Positions 44,648-57,550 are shown, numbered from the stretch's first letter. The stretch is 64,000 bases of DNA from Mycolicibacterium vulneris (GCF_002104765.1 NZ_NCXM01000008.1:124001-188000); one strand, 5' to 3'. The notes: generated by a model from the letters alone, not told the origin. A program made the numbers and translations.

Positions 44648-44653
44648 TATGAT
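44648..44653 (+). promoter_or_regulatory. Possible glcB promoter (-10 TATGAT)
   Basis: TATGAT is one base from the -10 consensus and lies in the 282-base interval before glcB. Transcription would begin near 44660 and leave a leader of about 230 bases. H37Rv carries PE_PGRS34 and a VapBC pair between Rv1841c and glcB; none is seen here. Open frames in this interval are short and lack ribosome-binding sites. Confidence 0.3.
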
Positions 44654-44893
44654 CTTTGGCGGCTACCAGTTAAGAAAGTGCTGGAGGGCGAAGGACCGTT
44701 GGCACGCGGAACATGCGTTGCTGGAAACAGTTCCCGGTGCTCGCCGCAGCGTCGTTCTTGGAGCTGTCAGCGTGGCCTGACCTGCACCTGCCGGGTCGGG
44801 CGAATAACGCTGATCAGGCTGCGCTCGGTAGGCTGATGACATTGCCAATCCGGTCCGATGATGTTCCGGTGCGGCCCATGACGGAGGAGAATC

Positions 44894-47098
44894 ATGACTG
44901 ATCGCGTGTCGGCGGGGAACTTGCGCGTCGCCCGAGTGCTCTACGACTTCGTGAACAACGAGGCCTTGCCCGGCACCGACATCGACCCGGACAGCTTCTG
45001 GGCGGGCGTCGACAAGGTGGTCACCGACCTCACCCCCAAGAACCAGGACCTGCTGCGCCGGCGCGACGACCTGCAGGCCCAGATCGACAAGTGGCACCGG
45101 AGCCGCGTCATCGCGCCGCTCGACATCGACGAGTACCGCCAGTTCCTCACCGAAATCGGCTATCTGCTGCCCGAACCCGAGGACTTCACCATCACCACCT
45201 CCGGGGTGGACGACGAGATCACCACGACCGCCGGCCCGCAGCTGGTGGTGCCGGTGCTCAACGCGCGGTTCGCGCTCAACGCCGCCAACGCCCGGTGGGG
45301 CTCGCTGTACGACGCCCTGTACGGCACCGACGTCATCCCCGAGAGTGACGGCGCCGAGAAGGGCACCAGCTACAACAAGGTGCGCGGCGACAAGGTCATC
45401 GCCTACGCGCGCAAATTTCTGGACGAGGCCGTGCCGCTGGAATCCGGGTCGTGGGCCGACGCGACGGGCCTGTCCGTCGACGACGGACAGCTCAAGGTCG
45501 CGACCGCCGACGGCTCCGTCGGCCTGGCCGACCCGGAGAAGTTCGCCGGCTACACCGGCGAGCTCGGCTCCCCCAACTGGTCGGTGTTGCTGGTCAACCA
45601 CGGCCTGCACATCGAGATCCTGATCGACCCGGAATCGCCGATCGGCAAGACCGATTCCGCGGGCATCAAGGACGTCGTCCTGGAATCGGCGATCACCACG
45701 ATCATGGACTTCGAGGACTCGGTGGCCGCCGTCGACGCCGACGACAAGGTGCTCGGGTACCGCAACTGGCTCGGGCTGAACAAGGGCGATCTGTCCGAAG
45801 ACGTCAAGAAGGACGGCAAGACCTTCACCCGGGTGCTCAACGAGGACCGCACCTACACCACACCCGACGGCGAGGGCGAACTGGTTCTGCCCGGCCGCAG
45901 CCTGCTGTTCGTCCGCAACGTCGGCCACCTGATGACCAACGATGCGATCGTGTGGAGCGAAGGCGACGAAGAAAAAGAGGTGTTCGAGGGCATCATGGAT
46001 GCGCTGTTCACCGGCCTGACCGCGATCCACGGGCTCAAGACCGGTGACGCGAACGGCCCGCTGGCGAACAGCCGCACCGGGTCCATCTACATCGTCAAGC
46101 CCAAGATGCACGGACCAGACGAGGTCGCCTACACCTGCGAGCTGTTCAGCCGCGTCGAAGACGTCCTCGGCCTGCCCCAGGGCACCCTCAAGGTCGGCAT
46201 CATGGACGAGGAGCGGCGCACCACTGTCAACCTCAAGGCCTGCATCAAGGCCGCGGCCGACCGGGTCGTGTTCATCAACACCGGCTTCCTGGACCGGACC
46301 GGCGACGAGATCCACACCTCAATGGAGGCCGGGCCGATGATCCGCAAGGGTGCGATGAAGAGCACTGCGTGGATCAAGGCCTACGAGGACGCCAACGTCG
46401 ACATCGGCCTGGCGGCCGGCTTCAAGGGCAAGGCCCAGATCGGTAAGGGCATGTGGGCGATGACCGAGCTGATGGCCGACATGGTGGAGCAGAAAATCAA
46501 TCAGCCGAAGGCGGGTGCGACCACCGCCTGGGTGCCCTCGCCGACGGCGGCCACCCTGCACGCGATGCACTACCACTACGTCGACGTGGGCGCCGTGCAG
46601 GAGGAGCTGGCCGGCAAGAAGCGCACCAAGATCGAGGAGTTGCTGACCATCCCGCTGGCCAAGGAGCTGGCCTGGGCTCCCGAGGAGATCCGCGAAGAGG
46701 TCGACAACAACTGCCAGTCCATCCTGGGCTACGTGGTGCGCTGGGTCGAGCAGGGCGTCGGCTGCTCGAAGGTGCCCGACATCCACGACGTGGCGCTGAT
46801 GGAAGACCGTGCCACGCTGAGGATCTCGAGCCAGCTGCTGGCCAACTGGCTGCGCCACGGCGTGATCACCGAGGAGGACGTGCGGGCCAGCCTGGAGCGG
46901 ATGGCCCCGCTGGTCGACGAGCAGAACGCCAAGGACGCGGCATACCTGCCGATGGCGCCGAACTTCGACGACAGCATCGCCTTCCTCGCCGCGCAGGATT
47001 TGATCCTGACCGGAACGCAGCAGCCCAACGGTTACACCGAGCCGATCCTGCATCGCCGTCGGCGTGAGGCCAAGGCACACGCTGCGCAGTCGAATTGA
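44894..47098 (+). CDS. glcB: Malate synthase G (GlcB)
   Basis: A 734-residue single-chain malate synthase matching Rv1837c (741). It condenses glyoxylate with acetyl-CoA in the glyoxylate shunt, needed for growth on fatty acids, acetate and sterols. Seen motifs are [28 protein letters not shown] (about 270-297), the metal-binding [18 protein letters not shown] and [24 protein letters not shown], and the C-terminal helical plug with [17 protein letters not shown], which holds the catalytic Asp. GGAGGAG lies 3-9 bases before the ATG. The vWA protein gene follows after 100 bases. Confidence 0.98.
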   Translation: MTDRVSAGNLRVARVLYDFVNNEALPGTDIDPDSFWAGVDKVVTDLTPKNQDLLRRRDDLQAQIDKWHRSRVIAPLDIDEYRQFLTEIGYLLPEPEDFTITTSGVDDEITTTAGPQLVVPVLNARFALNAANARWGSLYDALYGTDVIPESDGAEKGTSYNKVRGDKVIAYARKFLDEAVPLESGSWADATGLSVDDGQLKVATADGSVGLADPEKFAGYTGELGSPNWSVLLVNHGLHIEILIDPESPIGKTDSAGIKDVVLESAITTIMDFEDSVAAVDADDKVLGYRNWLGLNKGDLSEDVKKDGKTFTRVLNEDRTYTTPDGEGELVLPGRSLLFVRNVGHLMTNDAIVWSEGDEEKEVFEGIMDALFTGLTAIHGLKTGDANGPLANSRTGSIYIVKPKMHGPDEVAYTCELFSRVEDVLGLPQGTLKVGIMDEERRTTVNLKACIKAAADRVVFINTGFLDRTGDEIHTSMEAGPMIRKGAMKSTAWIKAYEDANVDIGLAAGFKGKAQIGKGMWAMTELMADMVEQKINQPKAGATTAWVPSPTAATLHAMHYHYVDVGAVQEELAGKKRTKIEELLTIPLAKELAWAPEEIREEVDNNCQSILGYVVRWVEQGVGCSKVPDIHDVALMEDRATLRISSQLLANWLRHGVITEEDVRASLERMAPLVDEQNAKDAAYLPMAPNFDDSIAFLAAQDLILTGTQQPNGYTEPILHRRRREAKAHAAQSN

Positions 47099-47198
47099 GC
47101 CTGCGCTCAAATCGGGTTCGAACGTGTAATAGTGCCGGCGATGACTAAAATCGGCGCCGAGTTAACGATGGATCGACGGAAAGGCCGCGGGCACTGCT

Positions 47199-49322
47199 AT
47201 GGGTAGGCACAGTGCGCCCGACCCTGACGAGTTCCTCGACGAGCCGTCTCGACGTGACGTCGTCGACGAGCCAACTCAAGGTGATGAGGCGGGACGCCGC
47301 CACGGGGATGCCGGCGACGACAAGGAAGCCGACCTCTACTCGGACGAAGATGACTATCCCGGTGAGGGTGACCACTCGGACGAGGGTTACTACTCCGACG
47401 AACGTCGCCATCCCGACGACGGGCGATTCGCGGAGGACGACGAGGATCCCTACGCGGCCGAGGATTCGTTCGTAGACAGCACCGCCGACGACTACCCGGA
47501 GTTTCCGTCGCGGCAGACCGCCGCGCCGAGCCCGGAGCCACCGGCCCCGACGCCGTCGCTCTTCCGGGGCGGACATCGCGGGCTCGCCGATCGGCTGGGC
47601 GGTCACCGCAGCGAGGGCGGCCGTCGCGGCGTGAGCATCGGCGTGATCGTGGCGCTGGTCGCGGTCGTCGTCGTGGTGGGATCGGTGATCCTGTGGAGCT
47701 TCTTCGGTGACGCGCTGTCCAAGCGATCGCACACCGCGGCGGGCCGCTGCTCGGGCGGCCAGGAGACGGTAGCCGTCGTCGCAGACCCGTCGATCGCCGA
47801 TTCCGTTGCGCAATTGGCGGAAAGCTACAACAAATCCGCCGGGCCGATCGGTGACCACTGCATGGTGGTGAGCGTCAAGCCGGCCAACTCCGACGCCGTG
47901 GTCAACGGCTTCATCGGCAAGTGGCCCGCGGAACTGGGCGGTCAGCCTGCGCTGTGGATTCCAGGCAGCTCGATCTCGGCCGCGCGGCTCGCCGGGGCGA
48001 CGGCCCAGAAGACCGTCACCGAGAGCCATTCGCTGGTCACCTCGCCGGTGGTGCTGGCCATCCGCCCCCAACTCGCTCCGGCCCTGTCCAACCAGAATTG
48101 GGCGGCGCTGCCCGGGCTGCAAACCAACCCGAATGCGTTGGCCGGGTTGAACTTACCCGCGTGGGGCTCGCTGCGCCTTTCGCTGCCGATGAACGGCAAC
48201 GGGGACGCATCGTTTCTGGCCGGCGAGGCGGTGGCGGCGGCGGCGGTACCGCCCGGCGCGCCGGCGACGCAGGGCACCGGGGCGGTGCGCAGCCTGCTGA
48301 GCGCGCAACCCAAGCTGGCCGACAACTCACTCAACGAGGCGATGAACACGCTGCTGAAGCCCGGCGACCCCGCGACCGCGCCCGTGCACGCGGTCGTCAC
48401 CACCGAGCAGCAGCTGTTCCAGCGCGGCCAATCGTCGCCGGACGCCAAGGACGCCTTGGGGTTCTGGCTGCCGCCCGGCTCTGCCGCGGTGGCCGACTAC
48501 CCCACCGTGCTGCTCAGCGGTTCGTGGCTCAGTCACGAACAGGCGTCGGCGGCCAGCGAGTTCTCGCGCTTCATGCACAAGTCAGACCAGCTGGCCAAGT
48601 TTGCGAAGGCCGGCTTCCGCGTCAACGGGGTCAAGCCGCCCAGCAGTCCGGTCACGAATTTCCCGGCGCTGCCGGCCGCGCTGTCCGTGGGTGATGAGCC
48701 GATGCGGGCCACCCTCGCCGAGGCGATGGCGAGCCCGTCGAGCGGACAGGCCACGACCATCATGCTCGACCAGTCGATGCCCGGCCAGGAAGCCGGAAAA
48801 ACGCGGCTGGCCAACGTCGTCGGGGCGCTGCAGGACAAGATCAAGGCGCTGCCCGGCACCGCGGTGGTCGGGCTGTGGACGTTCGACGGCCACGAGGGCC
48901 GCTCGGAGGTGGCGAGCGGGCCGCTGTCCGACGCGGTCAACGGCCAGCCGCGTTCGGCGGCACTGGCCGCCGCGCTGGACAAGCAGTACTCGTCGGGCGG
49001 TGGCGCGGTGTCCTTCACCACGCTGCGGATGCTCTACCAGGACATGCAAACCAATTACCATGCGGGACAAACGAATTCGATCCTGTTGATCACTGCGGGA
49101 CCGCACACCGACCAGTCCTTGGACGGACCGGGCCTGCAGGACTTCATCCGTAAGAGTGCCGATCCGGCCAAACCCATCGCGGTGAACGTCATCGATTTCG
49201 GCGCGGACCCGGACCGGGCGACCTGGGAAGCCGTGGCTCAGCTCAGCGGGGGTGGCTATCAGAACCTCGCGACATCGGCGTCCCCCGATCTCGCGTCGGC
49301 GATCAACGCCTTCCTGAGCTGA
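47199..49322 (+). CDS. Membrane-anchored vWA-domain protein, Rv1836c-like
   Basis: A 707-residue protein matching Rv1836c (677). Residues 1-140 are acidic and disordered, rich in Asp/Glu/Tyr; one helix spans about 145-168. The outside part has a substrate-binding-protein-like domain (about 180-480; ETVAVVADPSIADSVAQLAESYNK) and a von Willebrand A domain (about 520-707). The MIDAS is incomplete: TTIMLDQSMPG has Asp-x-Ser but Pro at the third position. A cell-envelope binding role is likely, with no known partner. It lies downstream of glcB as in H37Rv. The acidic N-terminal segment is a candidate for kinase phosphorylation. Confidence 0.88.
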   Translation: MGRHSAPDPDEFLDEPSRRDVVDEPTQGDEAGRRHGDAGDDKEADLYSDEDDYPGEGDHSDEGYYSDERRHPDDGRFAEDDEDPYAAEDSFVDSTADDYPEFPSRQTAAPSPEPPAPTPSLFRGGHRGLADRLGGHRSEGGRRGVSIGVIVALVAVVVVVGSVILWSFFGDALSKRSHTAAGRCSGGQETVAVVADPSIADSVAQLAESYNKSAGPIGDHCMVVSVKPANSDAVVNGFIGKWPAELGGQPALWIPGSSISAARLAGATAQKTVTESHSLVTSPVVLAIRPQLAPALSNQNWAALPGLQTNPNALAGLNLPAWGSLRLSLPMNGNGDASFLAGEAVAAAAVPPGAPATQGTGAVRSLLSAQPKLADNSLNEAMNTLLKPGDPATAPVHAVVTTEQQLFQRGQSSPDAKDALGFWLPPGSAAVADYPTVLLSGSWLSHEQASAASEFSRFMHKSDQLAKFAKAGFRVNGVKPPSSPVTNFPALPAALSVGDEPMRATLAEAMASPSSGQATTIMLDQSMPGQEAGKTRLANVVGALQDKIKALPGTAVVGLWTFDGHEGRSEVASGPLSDAVNGQPRSAALAAALDKQYSSGGGAVSFTTLRMLYQDMQTNYHAGQTNSILLITAGPHTDQSLDGPGLQDFIRKSADPAKPIAVNVIDFGADPDRATWEAVAQLSGGGYQNLATSASPDLASAINAFLS

Positions 49323-49609
49323 CGGCGCGAGCCGCCGGTGAACTATCCGCCTACCTGACCGATGAGAACCTGATCGCCATGACCCGGGGCTACATCGCGA
49401 CGTGGCTACGCCGATGGCAGGAACGCGGCGAACTGTCCGCCGATCTCGACGCCGACGTGGTCGGCGAAATGATCGGACGGCCGATCATCTCGCTGATCAG
49501 GACGCCGAAGTCGGTCATCCCGATCTACAACCTGAACCAGGCTCGCGACTTCGCCCGCCGCTACCTGGTGCCGCTGGTGTTACCAGCCCCCGCGACAGCG
49601 CCCGGCTGA
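49322..49609 (+). pseudogene. C-terminal remnant of a TetR-family regulator
   Basis: An open frame of about 95 codons without a start of its own reads through ELSAYLTDENLIAMTRGYIATWLRRWQERGEL, ADVVGEMIGRPIISLI and YNLNQARDFARRYLVPLVLPA. These match the ligand-binding C-terminal half of TetR proteins (typical full length about 200). No helix-turn-helix is present; the upstream sequence belongs to the vWA gene in another frame. Translation could restart at the ATG at 49379. H37Rv Rv1833c-Rv1835c are missing from this interval, so the fragment may mark that deletion. Confidence 0.65.
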
Positions 49610-49628
49610 GGCTCGGCCCGCGCGACTG

Positions 49629-52460
<2,832 letters not shown>

Positions 52461-52496
52461 TGGAAACTCCTGAGTAGGCGGGCGAAGTCTTATCAA

Positions 52497-52735
52497 GGCA
52501 GAGGACTAACGGCCCTCTCCCTCTGTCTTCACCCATTCGCCGGGCGCCTGAGAGATTCGGCGCCCGATGCTGCCTGAGCGCCTTTCCCCATCGGCGGGCG
52601 CAGACCACGGGGGTCCTCACCGCTTTCCAGAGGCATCATGATTTCGCGCGGTCCGGGTGCCTGAGAGGTTGACGGAGAGGTGTTGCTCCTTCGGCGCCCG
52701 TGGCTGGCAGCCACGGAACTCTCCCGCTCGAATGC
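52497..52735 (-). ncRNA. Tandem glycine riboswitch (gcvB leader)
   Basis: The 328-base gap between resR and gcvB holds two glycine aptamers on the minus strand. The first has GCGCCGAAGGAGCAA and CTCTCAGGCACCCGGACC; the second has GATGGGGAAAGGCG, CTCTCAGGCGCCCGG and GAAGACAGAGGGAGAGG. The repeated CTCAGG core, the GGAGAG/CTCTCC pairing and the order of the parts match the glycine family. The second aptamer ends about 45 bases before the gcvB start. Cooperative glycine binding should activate gcvB. Confidence 0.93.
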
Positions 52736-52788
52736 GATGCGCAGCCCAGTTTACTCGGCCCCTCTGGGCGGAGTCGCGGGCGCGCCGC

Positions 52789-53418
52789 TCAGCCGATCTT
52801 GCGGTCGCGGTGCTTGCGCCGGGACGCCAGCTCGTCCTCGGGCTCGGCGATCGACTCGCCGCCGTCGGCCCGCTCGCCGGGGAAGTCCGCGATGACGCCG
52901 GTCAGCTCGCGCATGGCGCCCGACACGGCGATGCCGAAGACGCCCTGCCCGCCCTGCAGCAGGTCGACGACCTCTTCGGCCGACGTGCACTCGTAAACGG
53001 TGGTGCCGTCGGAGAACAGGGTGATGTTGGCCAGGTCCTGGACACCGCGCTGACGCAGGTGATCGACCGCGACGCGGATGTTGTGCAACGAGATCCCGGT
53101 GTCCAGCAACCGCTTCACGATCTTGAGGACCAGGATGTCCTTGAACGAGTAGAGCCGCTGGCTGCCGGAGCCGGCCGCGCTGCGGATCGACGGGACCACC
53201 AGCGAGGTGCGTGCCCAGTAGTCCAGCTGCCGGTACGTGATGCCCGCGATCTGGCAGGCGCTCGGACCGCGGTAGCCGACCAGCTCGTCGGGCACGGAGT
53301 CGTCCGGGAAAAGCCCCGGCTGCACGGGTGCACTGGCTACGGTGACGGGACGGTCACTGGCCGCCGGGCTACCGCTGTCGGCTAAGTTGAGCTGCTCTTG
53401 GCGTGGCTGCTCGCTCAC
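52789..53418 (-). CDS. resR: MerR-family regulator ResR, Rv1830-like
   Basis: A 209-residue MerR-like regulator corresponding to Rv1830, named resR after clinical mutations linked to antibiotic resilience. The winged helix is [28 protein letters not shown] (about 50-78) with [34 protein letters not shown] (about 88-121), the typical MerR recognition region. The N-terminal 45 residues are polar and disordered. No metal-binding C-terminal cysteines are present. It lies upstream of the glycine riboswitch and gcvB on the same strand, and downstream of the DUF151 gene after 300 bases. Confidence 0.9.
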   Translation of the reverse strand: MSEQPRQEQLNLADSGSPAASDRPVTVASAPVQPGLFPDDSVPDELVGYRGPSACQIAGITYRQLDYWARTSLVVPSIRSAAGSGSQRLYSFKDILVLKIVKRLLDTGISLHNIRVAVDHLRQRGVQDLANITLFSDGTTVYECTSAEEVVDLLQGGQGVFGIAVSGAMRELTGVIADFPGERADGGESIAEPEDELASRRKHRDRKIG

Positions 53419-53464
53419 GGTGGTTCCTCTCCGCGATCGCGCTCTCGTCGTTAGCTGCGTCTAA

Positions 53465-53484
53465 GGCTGCATTGCGTTGCAGCC
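53465..53484 (-). promoter_or_regulatory. Inverted repeat upstream of resR
   Basis: GGCTGCA and TGCAGCC form 7-base arms around TTGCGT, 47-66 bases before the resR start. It may be an operator for this or another regulator, or a leader hairpin. The rest of the 300-base gap to the DUF151 gene shows no gene or clear site. Confidence 0.35.
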
Positions 53485-53718
53485 ACGTTCGCTCAGGCCC
53501 GAGTGCTAGTAGAGCTTACGCTTTCTGATAGCCGCCGCGCCTGTAGTCGCGATCAAAGTATGGCCGCCGCGGGGCCAAGTGGGCGGGCTATCCGCCAGCG
53601 TGTCGACATCACGGTGTGGTTTGAGATTGATCCGTGATGTCGCCATCCAGGCTAAACCAGCGGACCCGCCGTTCCCAAGCGCTGGTGGTAGCGGGTTTGC
53701 GCTAGGCCACACGGCCCG

Positions 53719-54213
53719 CTAGGTGGCCTTGAAATCGTCCGGGGACACGCTGTCGAGAAATTCTTTGAACTTCTCCACCTCGTCCTCCCGGACGGCGGTG
53801 CCACCTTCCTCGTCGCTCTCGTCGGGAATCAGCAGGCCGGCCTGGGCAAGCACGGCTTCCTCGACGTAGATCGGAACGCCGACCCGCAGCGCGATCGCCA
53901 CCGAGTCCGAGGGCCGTGCCGACACGGTGATGTTGCGGTCGAACACCAGGTCAGCGTAGAAAGTGCCCTCTTGCAGATCGACGATCCGCACCTCTTTCAG
54001 CGAATGCCCAAGCGCGGCAATGACATCCCTGATCAGATCGTGCGTCAACGGGCGCGGGGGCTCAACGCCTTGCTGCTCGAGGGCGATGGCGGCGGCCTCC
54101 GACTGACCGATCCAGATCGGGAGGTAACGGTCACCGTTGGTTTCGCGCAGTAACAGCACCGGCTGGTTCTGCGGCTGCTCTACGCGAATGCCGACAACAC
54201 GAACTTCACCCAT
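53719..54213 (-). CDS. DUF151 (bifunctional-nuclease-like) protein, Rv1829-like
   Basis: A 164-residue protein of the same length as H37Rv Rv1829. It has the DUF151 core: VRVVGIRVEQPQNQPVLLLRETNGDRYLPIWIGQSEAAAIA (about 4-44), TFYADLVFDRNITVSARPSDSVAIALRVGVPIYVEE (about 85-120) and an acidic C-terminal tail. Some plant and archaeal relatives show nuclease activity, but the function in mycobacteria is unknown. The ATG at 54213 is chosen because it restores the family length. It lies 116 bases after the Rv1828-like gene on the same strand. Confidence 0.9.
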   Translation of the reverse strand: MGEVRVVGIRVEQPQNQPVLLLRETNGDRYLPIWIGQSEAAAIALEQQGVEPPRPLTHDLIRDVIAALGHSLKEVRIVDLQEGTFYADLVFDRNITVSARPSDSVAIALRVGVPIYVEEAVLAQAGLLIPDESDEEGGTAVREDEVEKFKEFLDSVSPDDFKAT

Positions 54214-54329
54214 TGTGTCTGCCCTCCGCATTAGTGGCGCCGGTCTGGATTGGTACCCGCCAGTGGACGGCGAGGTCAAAAAAATCCGCCCTGCTGCCGA
54301 AAACCAAGCTGTCGACCGAAGTCTAGTCC

Positions 54330-55082
54330 TCAGCGATCCAGAACGTCGCGAACGGCGGATTTGATCAACGACGTGTGCAACGTGATCGCCAGCGCCGCGA
54401 CTTCGCGCGCCAAATCGTCTGCGCGATCGCGCGCACCGGCCTTGCCGGCTTTCACTACCGGCCCGGCGATTTGGGCGATCAGGTCCGATTGGCGATCGGC
54501 GGCCGAACGGAAGGCGCGCAGATGCCGCGGCTCGACACCGTAATCGGACAGCGCCCGCGCGCACTGCAGGATGACGACGGCGTGCTCGTCGAAAAAACCG
54601 GCGGGCCCGGTGGTGATCACTCCGGCCTTGAGCAGCGAGACCAGCAGGTCGTCCCCCACGCTCGCGCGGTTGAGCAGTTCTTCGCGACTCAGCCGCACGT
54701 GGGTGGGAGCCACCGCCGACGTGTCGGAGCCCGCGTCCGCCCCGGCGGCTTCCCCCGTGCCGGCCACGGACACCAGGCGCGGGACGGAATACGGACCCTT
54801 GACGGGCGGCAGCTCACCGTCGGGCTGGGCGTCCAGCTGTGCCCTGATGACCTTCAGCGGCAGGTAGTGATCACGTTGCGCGGTAAGGATGAACCGCAAC
54901 CGCGCGCAGTCATAGGCGGTGAACCTTCGATACCCCGACGCGGCCCGCTGCGGCGTCACCAGCCCTTCGGCCTCCAAGAAGCGGATCTTGGAGATGGTGA
55001 CATCGGGGAAGTCCGGCCTCAGCAGTTCCAGGACCGCCCCAATCGACATCCCGGCCAGTGCCGAGCTATCGGGTGCGCTCAC
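54330..55082 (-). CDS. MerR-family regulator, Rv1828-like
   Basis: A 250-residue MerR-like regulator matching Rv1828 (247). The N-terminal helix-turn-helix is [44 protein letters not shown] (about 12-55). The C-terminal half (about 125-250) is an alpha-helical domain typical of this mycobacterial MerR subgroup. It starts with GTG overlapping the garA stop by one base, so the two genes are translationally coupled. The direct targets are not readable; garA and resR control is plausible. Confidence 0.92.
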   Translation of the reverse strand: MSAPDSSALAGMSIGAVLELLRPDFPDVTISKIRFLEAEGLVTPQRAASGYRRFTAYDCARLRFILTAQRDHYLPLKVIRAQLDAQPDGELPPVKGPYSVPRLVSVAGTGEAAGADAGSDTSAVAPTHVRLSREELLNRASVGDDLLVSLLKAGVITTGPAGFFDEHAVVILQCARALSDYGVEPRHLRAFRSAADRQSDLIAQIAGPVVKAGKAGARDRADDLAREVAALAITLHTSLIKSAVRDVLDR

Positions 55083-55552
55083 TAGCCTGAAGATCCTCCA
55101 TCCTCACCCTGCTTGGGTCCGGTCAGAAACACCAAGCGGAACTTGCCGATCTGCACTTCGTCACCGTTGGCAAGCACCGCGGAGTCCACGGGCTCACGAT
55201 TGACGTAAGTGCCGTTGAGACTACCAACGTCGACCACGCTGAATTCGTTGTTTTCCAACCTGAATTCGGCGTGCCGGCGGCTGACGGTCACGTCGTCGAG
55301 GAAGATGTCGCTGTCGGGGTGCCGACCGGCGGACGTGGTGGGCTGGTCCAGCAAAAACCGCGAGCCCGCATTCGGTCCACGCTTGACGACCAGCAACGCC
55401 GAGCCGGCGGGGAGCCCTTCGACTCCGGATACCGCGCTCTCGGTTCCCGCCTGCGCGGGAGCGTCCAGCTCGTTGAGGAAGTCGGCACGGAAGACAGAAG
55501 TCGTCTCTACCGTGACTTCGTCCGAATTCTGGTCGTTGTCCATGTCCGTCAC
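55082..55552 (-). CDS. garA: GarA, FHA-domain regulator of 2-oxoglutarate metabolism
   Basis: A 156-residue cytosolic protein matching Rv1827 (162). The N-terminal tail has the PknB/PknG target ETTSVF with Thr17-Thr18 (Thr21-Thr22 in M. tuberculosis). The FHA domain (about 68-140) shows [24 protein letters not shown] and [13 protein letters not shown], including the phosphothreonine-binding Arg, Ser and Asn. Unphosphorylated GarA inhibits 2-oxoglutarate dehydrogenase and glutamate dehydrogenase and activates glutamate synthase; the phosphorylated tail folds onto its own FHA domain. It lies between gcvH (285 bases upstream) and the MerR gene. Confidence 0.96.
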   Translation of the reverse strand: MTDMDNDQNSDEVTVETTSVFRADFLNELDAPAQAGTESAVSGVEGLPAGSALLVVKRGPNAGSRFLLDQPTTSAGRHPDSDIFLDDVTVSRRHAEFRLENNEFSVVDVGSLNGTYVNREPVDSAVLANGDEVQIGKFRLVFLTGPKQGEDGGSSG

Positions 55553-55656
55553 GCGCTGCTCCTCACTGGCTGCTGTGGCGTTGTCTGTCCGGGCCGCTCG
55601 GCCGGCTTGTGCACCAGGCTTGTTTGCCCGATATGCCGTTTACTGCCGTTTCGTAC

Positions 55657-55683
55657 GTTCAAGAGTCTTTCACGTGTCTTTCA
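55657..55683 (-). repeat. Phased 11-base direct repeats upstream of garA
   Basis: On the minus strand TGAAAGAC occurs at 55683-55676 and 55672-55665, exactly 11 bases apart, and a third TGAA follows at 55661, again 11 bases on. The spacing equals one DNA turn, so a protein could contact the repeats on one face. They lie about 105-130 bases before the garA start, a promoter-like distance. The 285-base interval contains no gene. Confidence 0.45.
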
Positions 55684-55837
55684 GCGATCTTCGAGAGACT
55701 TCAAAGGTCGATGTGTCGACGGTACCGCGCACCGGCCTGCAATGCGCCCACCACCTGACGATCCGAAACCTCGATTTCCCCGCACCCTGGCTGCACCGCG
55801 CGCTGGCCGCGCGGGGCTGCAGGGACATTAGCAATCG

Positions 55838-56236
55838 TCATTCGGTGAGCGTTCCGCGGTAGGCCTCCGCGTCGAGCAGCGAAGAGATGGCCGACTCCAA
55901 TTCGCCGACGTCGGATACCTGCACATCCAGCAACCAACCGCCTCCGTACGGGTCGGAGTTCACCAGTTGCGGACTGCCGTCCAGATCGCTGTTGACCGCA
56001 GACACTTTGCCTGACACCGGGGCGTAGAGGTCCGATACCGATTTCGTCGATTCGACCTCACCGAAGGATTCGCCCGCGGTCAGTTCGGTGCCCACGTCGG
56101 GCAGCTGAACGAAAACGACATCACCCAACGCCGACTGCGCAAAATCGGTGATGCCCACGCGCACGGTGTCATCCCCACTTCGGCGAACCCATTCGTGTTC
56201 GGCGGTGTAGCGCAGATCGGGCGGGATATCGCTCAC
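55838..56236 (-). CDS. gcvH: Glycine cleavage system H protein
   Basis: A 132-residue lipoyl carrier matching Rv1826 (134). Family marks are [13 protein letters not shown] (about 7-19), [19 protein letters not shown] and the lipoylation site Lys65 in [18 protein letters not shown]. It shuttles the aminomethyl group from P to T protein and transfers reducing power to the L protein. The GTG at 56236 is chosen because the family begins close to this point. It sits 28 bases after the DUF881 gene and has no riboswitch of its own, unlike gcvB. Confidence 0.96.
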   Translation of the reverse strand: MSDIPPDLRYTAEHEWVRRSGDDTVRVGITDFAQSALGDVVFVQLPDVGTELTAGESFGEVESTKSVSDLYAPVSGKVSAVNSDLDGSPQLVNSDPYGGGWLLDVQVSDVGELESAISSLLDAEAYRGTLTE

Positions 56237-56264
56237 GGGTGATCCTGTTCTGTTCGGGTGGTGC

Positions 56265-57149
56265 TCACTTGACGGGCTGAGCGTATTGGTGCGGTTTTGG
56301 TTGCCGCAAGGTGGTGATGTCCACTCGGTCCGCCTGCTGAACGGACATTCGCGCACCCACGCGCTTGACGGCGTCCTGCGCGCCGCCGGGAATGTTCATG
56401 GCCGCGGCCAGGGTGGGTGGATCGCCAACCGCCAGAATCGAATACGTCGGCGACAGGGTTTTGGAGTCGATGGTCAGCGACCCAGGCATACCCACCACCC
56501 AGGTGTCGACACCTACCCGCACCGATTGGTGTGCGTCGTTGACTTCGATCGCCTCGGCGCCGGCGGCGCGCAACTCGTTGATCACGTCGAGCATCGCCTC
56601 GGGCGACACCCCGGGTCCGGGGTCCTCGATCGTGATGGTGACGCCGGGGCCGGTGGCGCCGACCGCCCCGACCAGAATGGACAGCGCCGCCAGCCTGGAC
56701 TGCGCGGATTGGATGGCGGCCTGGTCGTTGTTCCCGGACGCCTGCAGCGAATTCAGCGTGTTCTGTAGCTCGTTCACCTCGGTGTTGAGCGTGCCTTCGC
56801 GCTGTCGCAACGAATCCAGCAGCACCAAAAGGTCTGCGGGGCGGGCCGTCTCCAGCGCGTCACCCGATTCGGTCTGGCGAACCTGGGTGACGATCGCCAG
56901 GCCCAGCAGCAGGCACAGCATGGCGGCCAGCGTCCCGAACGCCATCCGGGACCGACCGCCGCGCATCATGCCGGACAGCCCGGTGCGGTGCAGCGGGCCG
57001 ATTTCCGGGCGGGGGCTCTTCGCGGCCAGTTCGTGACGGCCGCGCGGTGCGCCCTGTTCCGGCGTCGCATCGGCCCCGGGGCGCCCGGGCCCGGTTGGCT
57101 CGTCACCACTTTGGCCGCCGGCGGTGCGGTCTTCCGGATCGTGGCTCAC
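56265..57149 (-). CDS. DUF881 membrane protein, Rv1825-like
   Basis: A protein of about 294 residues matching Rv1825 (292). A polar, Pro/Gly-rich N-terminus (1-65) precedes one helix at about 69-88 ([19 protein letters not shown]). A coiled coil (about 100-150; [29 protein letters not shown]) leads into the DUF881 domain (about 160-285; [32 protein letters not shown]). DUF881 proteins sit beside DUF1290 proteins in many Gram-positive genomes near division or envelope genes; the role is unknown. The GTG at 57149 is the best start. It forms a cluster with the DUF1290 and second DUF881 genes. Confidence 0.88.
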   Translation of the reverse strand: MSHDPEDRTAGGQSGDEPTGPGRPGADATPEQGAPRGRHELAAKSPRPEIGPLHRTGLSGMMRGGRSRMAFGTLAAMLCLLLGLAIVTQVRQTESGDALETARPADLLVLLDSLRQREGTLNTEVNELQNTLNSLQASGNNDQAAIQSAQSRLAALSILVGAVGATGPGVTITIEDPGPGVSPEAMLDVINELRAAGAEAIEVNDAHQSVRVGVDTWVVGMPGSLTIDSKTLSPTYSILAVGDPPTLAAAMNIPGGAQDAVKRVGARMSVQQADRVDITTLRQPKPHQYAQPVK

Positions 57150-57217
57150 GTTGACCTCACGTGGGTCATGGCGCCGCTCCTCCTCATCGCTTCGCTCTGC
57201 ATCGTCGCCGGCGCGCG

Positions 57218-57550
57218 TCACGCCCCGAACAGCCTGCGGCGCAGGGCGGCGGCATTGCCGAAGATGCGGATGCCCAGCACGACGATGATGGCCGTGGACA
57301 ACTGCGTACCCACGCCCAACTGGTCGCCGACGTAAACGATCAGGGCGGCCACGAAGACGTTGAACACGAAGGAGATGACGAAGACCTTCGGATCGAAAAT
57401 CCGCTCCAGGTATGCACGTAACCCGCCGAACACCGCATCCAGCGCCGCGACCACCGCGATCGGCAGATAGGGCTGGACGACTTCGGGCACCGCGGGGTGA
57501 AAAACCAGGCCGAGCACGATGCCGATCGCCAGTGCTGCGATACCGATCAT
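57218..57550 (-). CDS. DUF1290 small basic membrane protein, Rv1824-like
   Basis: A 110-residue protein with three or four membrane helices (MIGIAALAIGIVLGLVF, YLPIAVVAALDAVFGGLRAYLE, VFVISFVFNVFVAALIVYVG, IIVVLGIRIFGNAAALRRRLF). The DxxFGGxRAxLE motif is diagnostic of DUF1290 (Sbp). The Bacillus relative is near division genes but has no known function. It lies between the two DUF881 genes, as in H37Rv, with gaps of 68 and 55 bases, which supports a three-protein membrane complex. Confidence 0.9.
   Translation of the reverse strand: MIGIAALAIGIVLGLVFHPAVPEVVQPYLPIAVVAALDAVFGGLRAYLERIFDPKVFVISFVFNVFVAALIVYVGDQLGVGTQLSTAIIVVLGIRIFGNAAALRRRLFGA

Noticed and set aside
44577..44780. A 67-codon frame before glcB
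   Set aside because: It has no ribosome-binding site, no family pattern, and overlaps the likely glcB promoter and leader.
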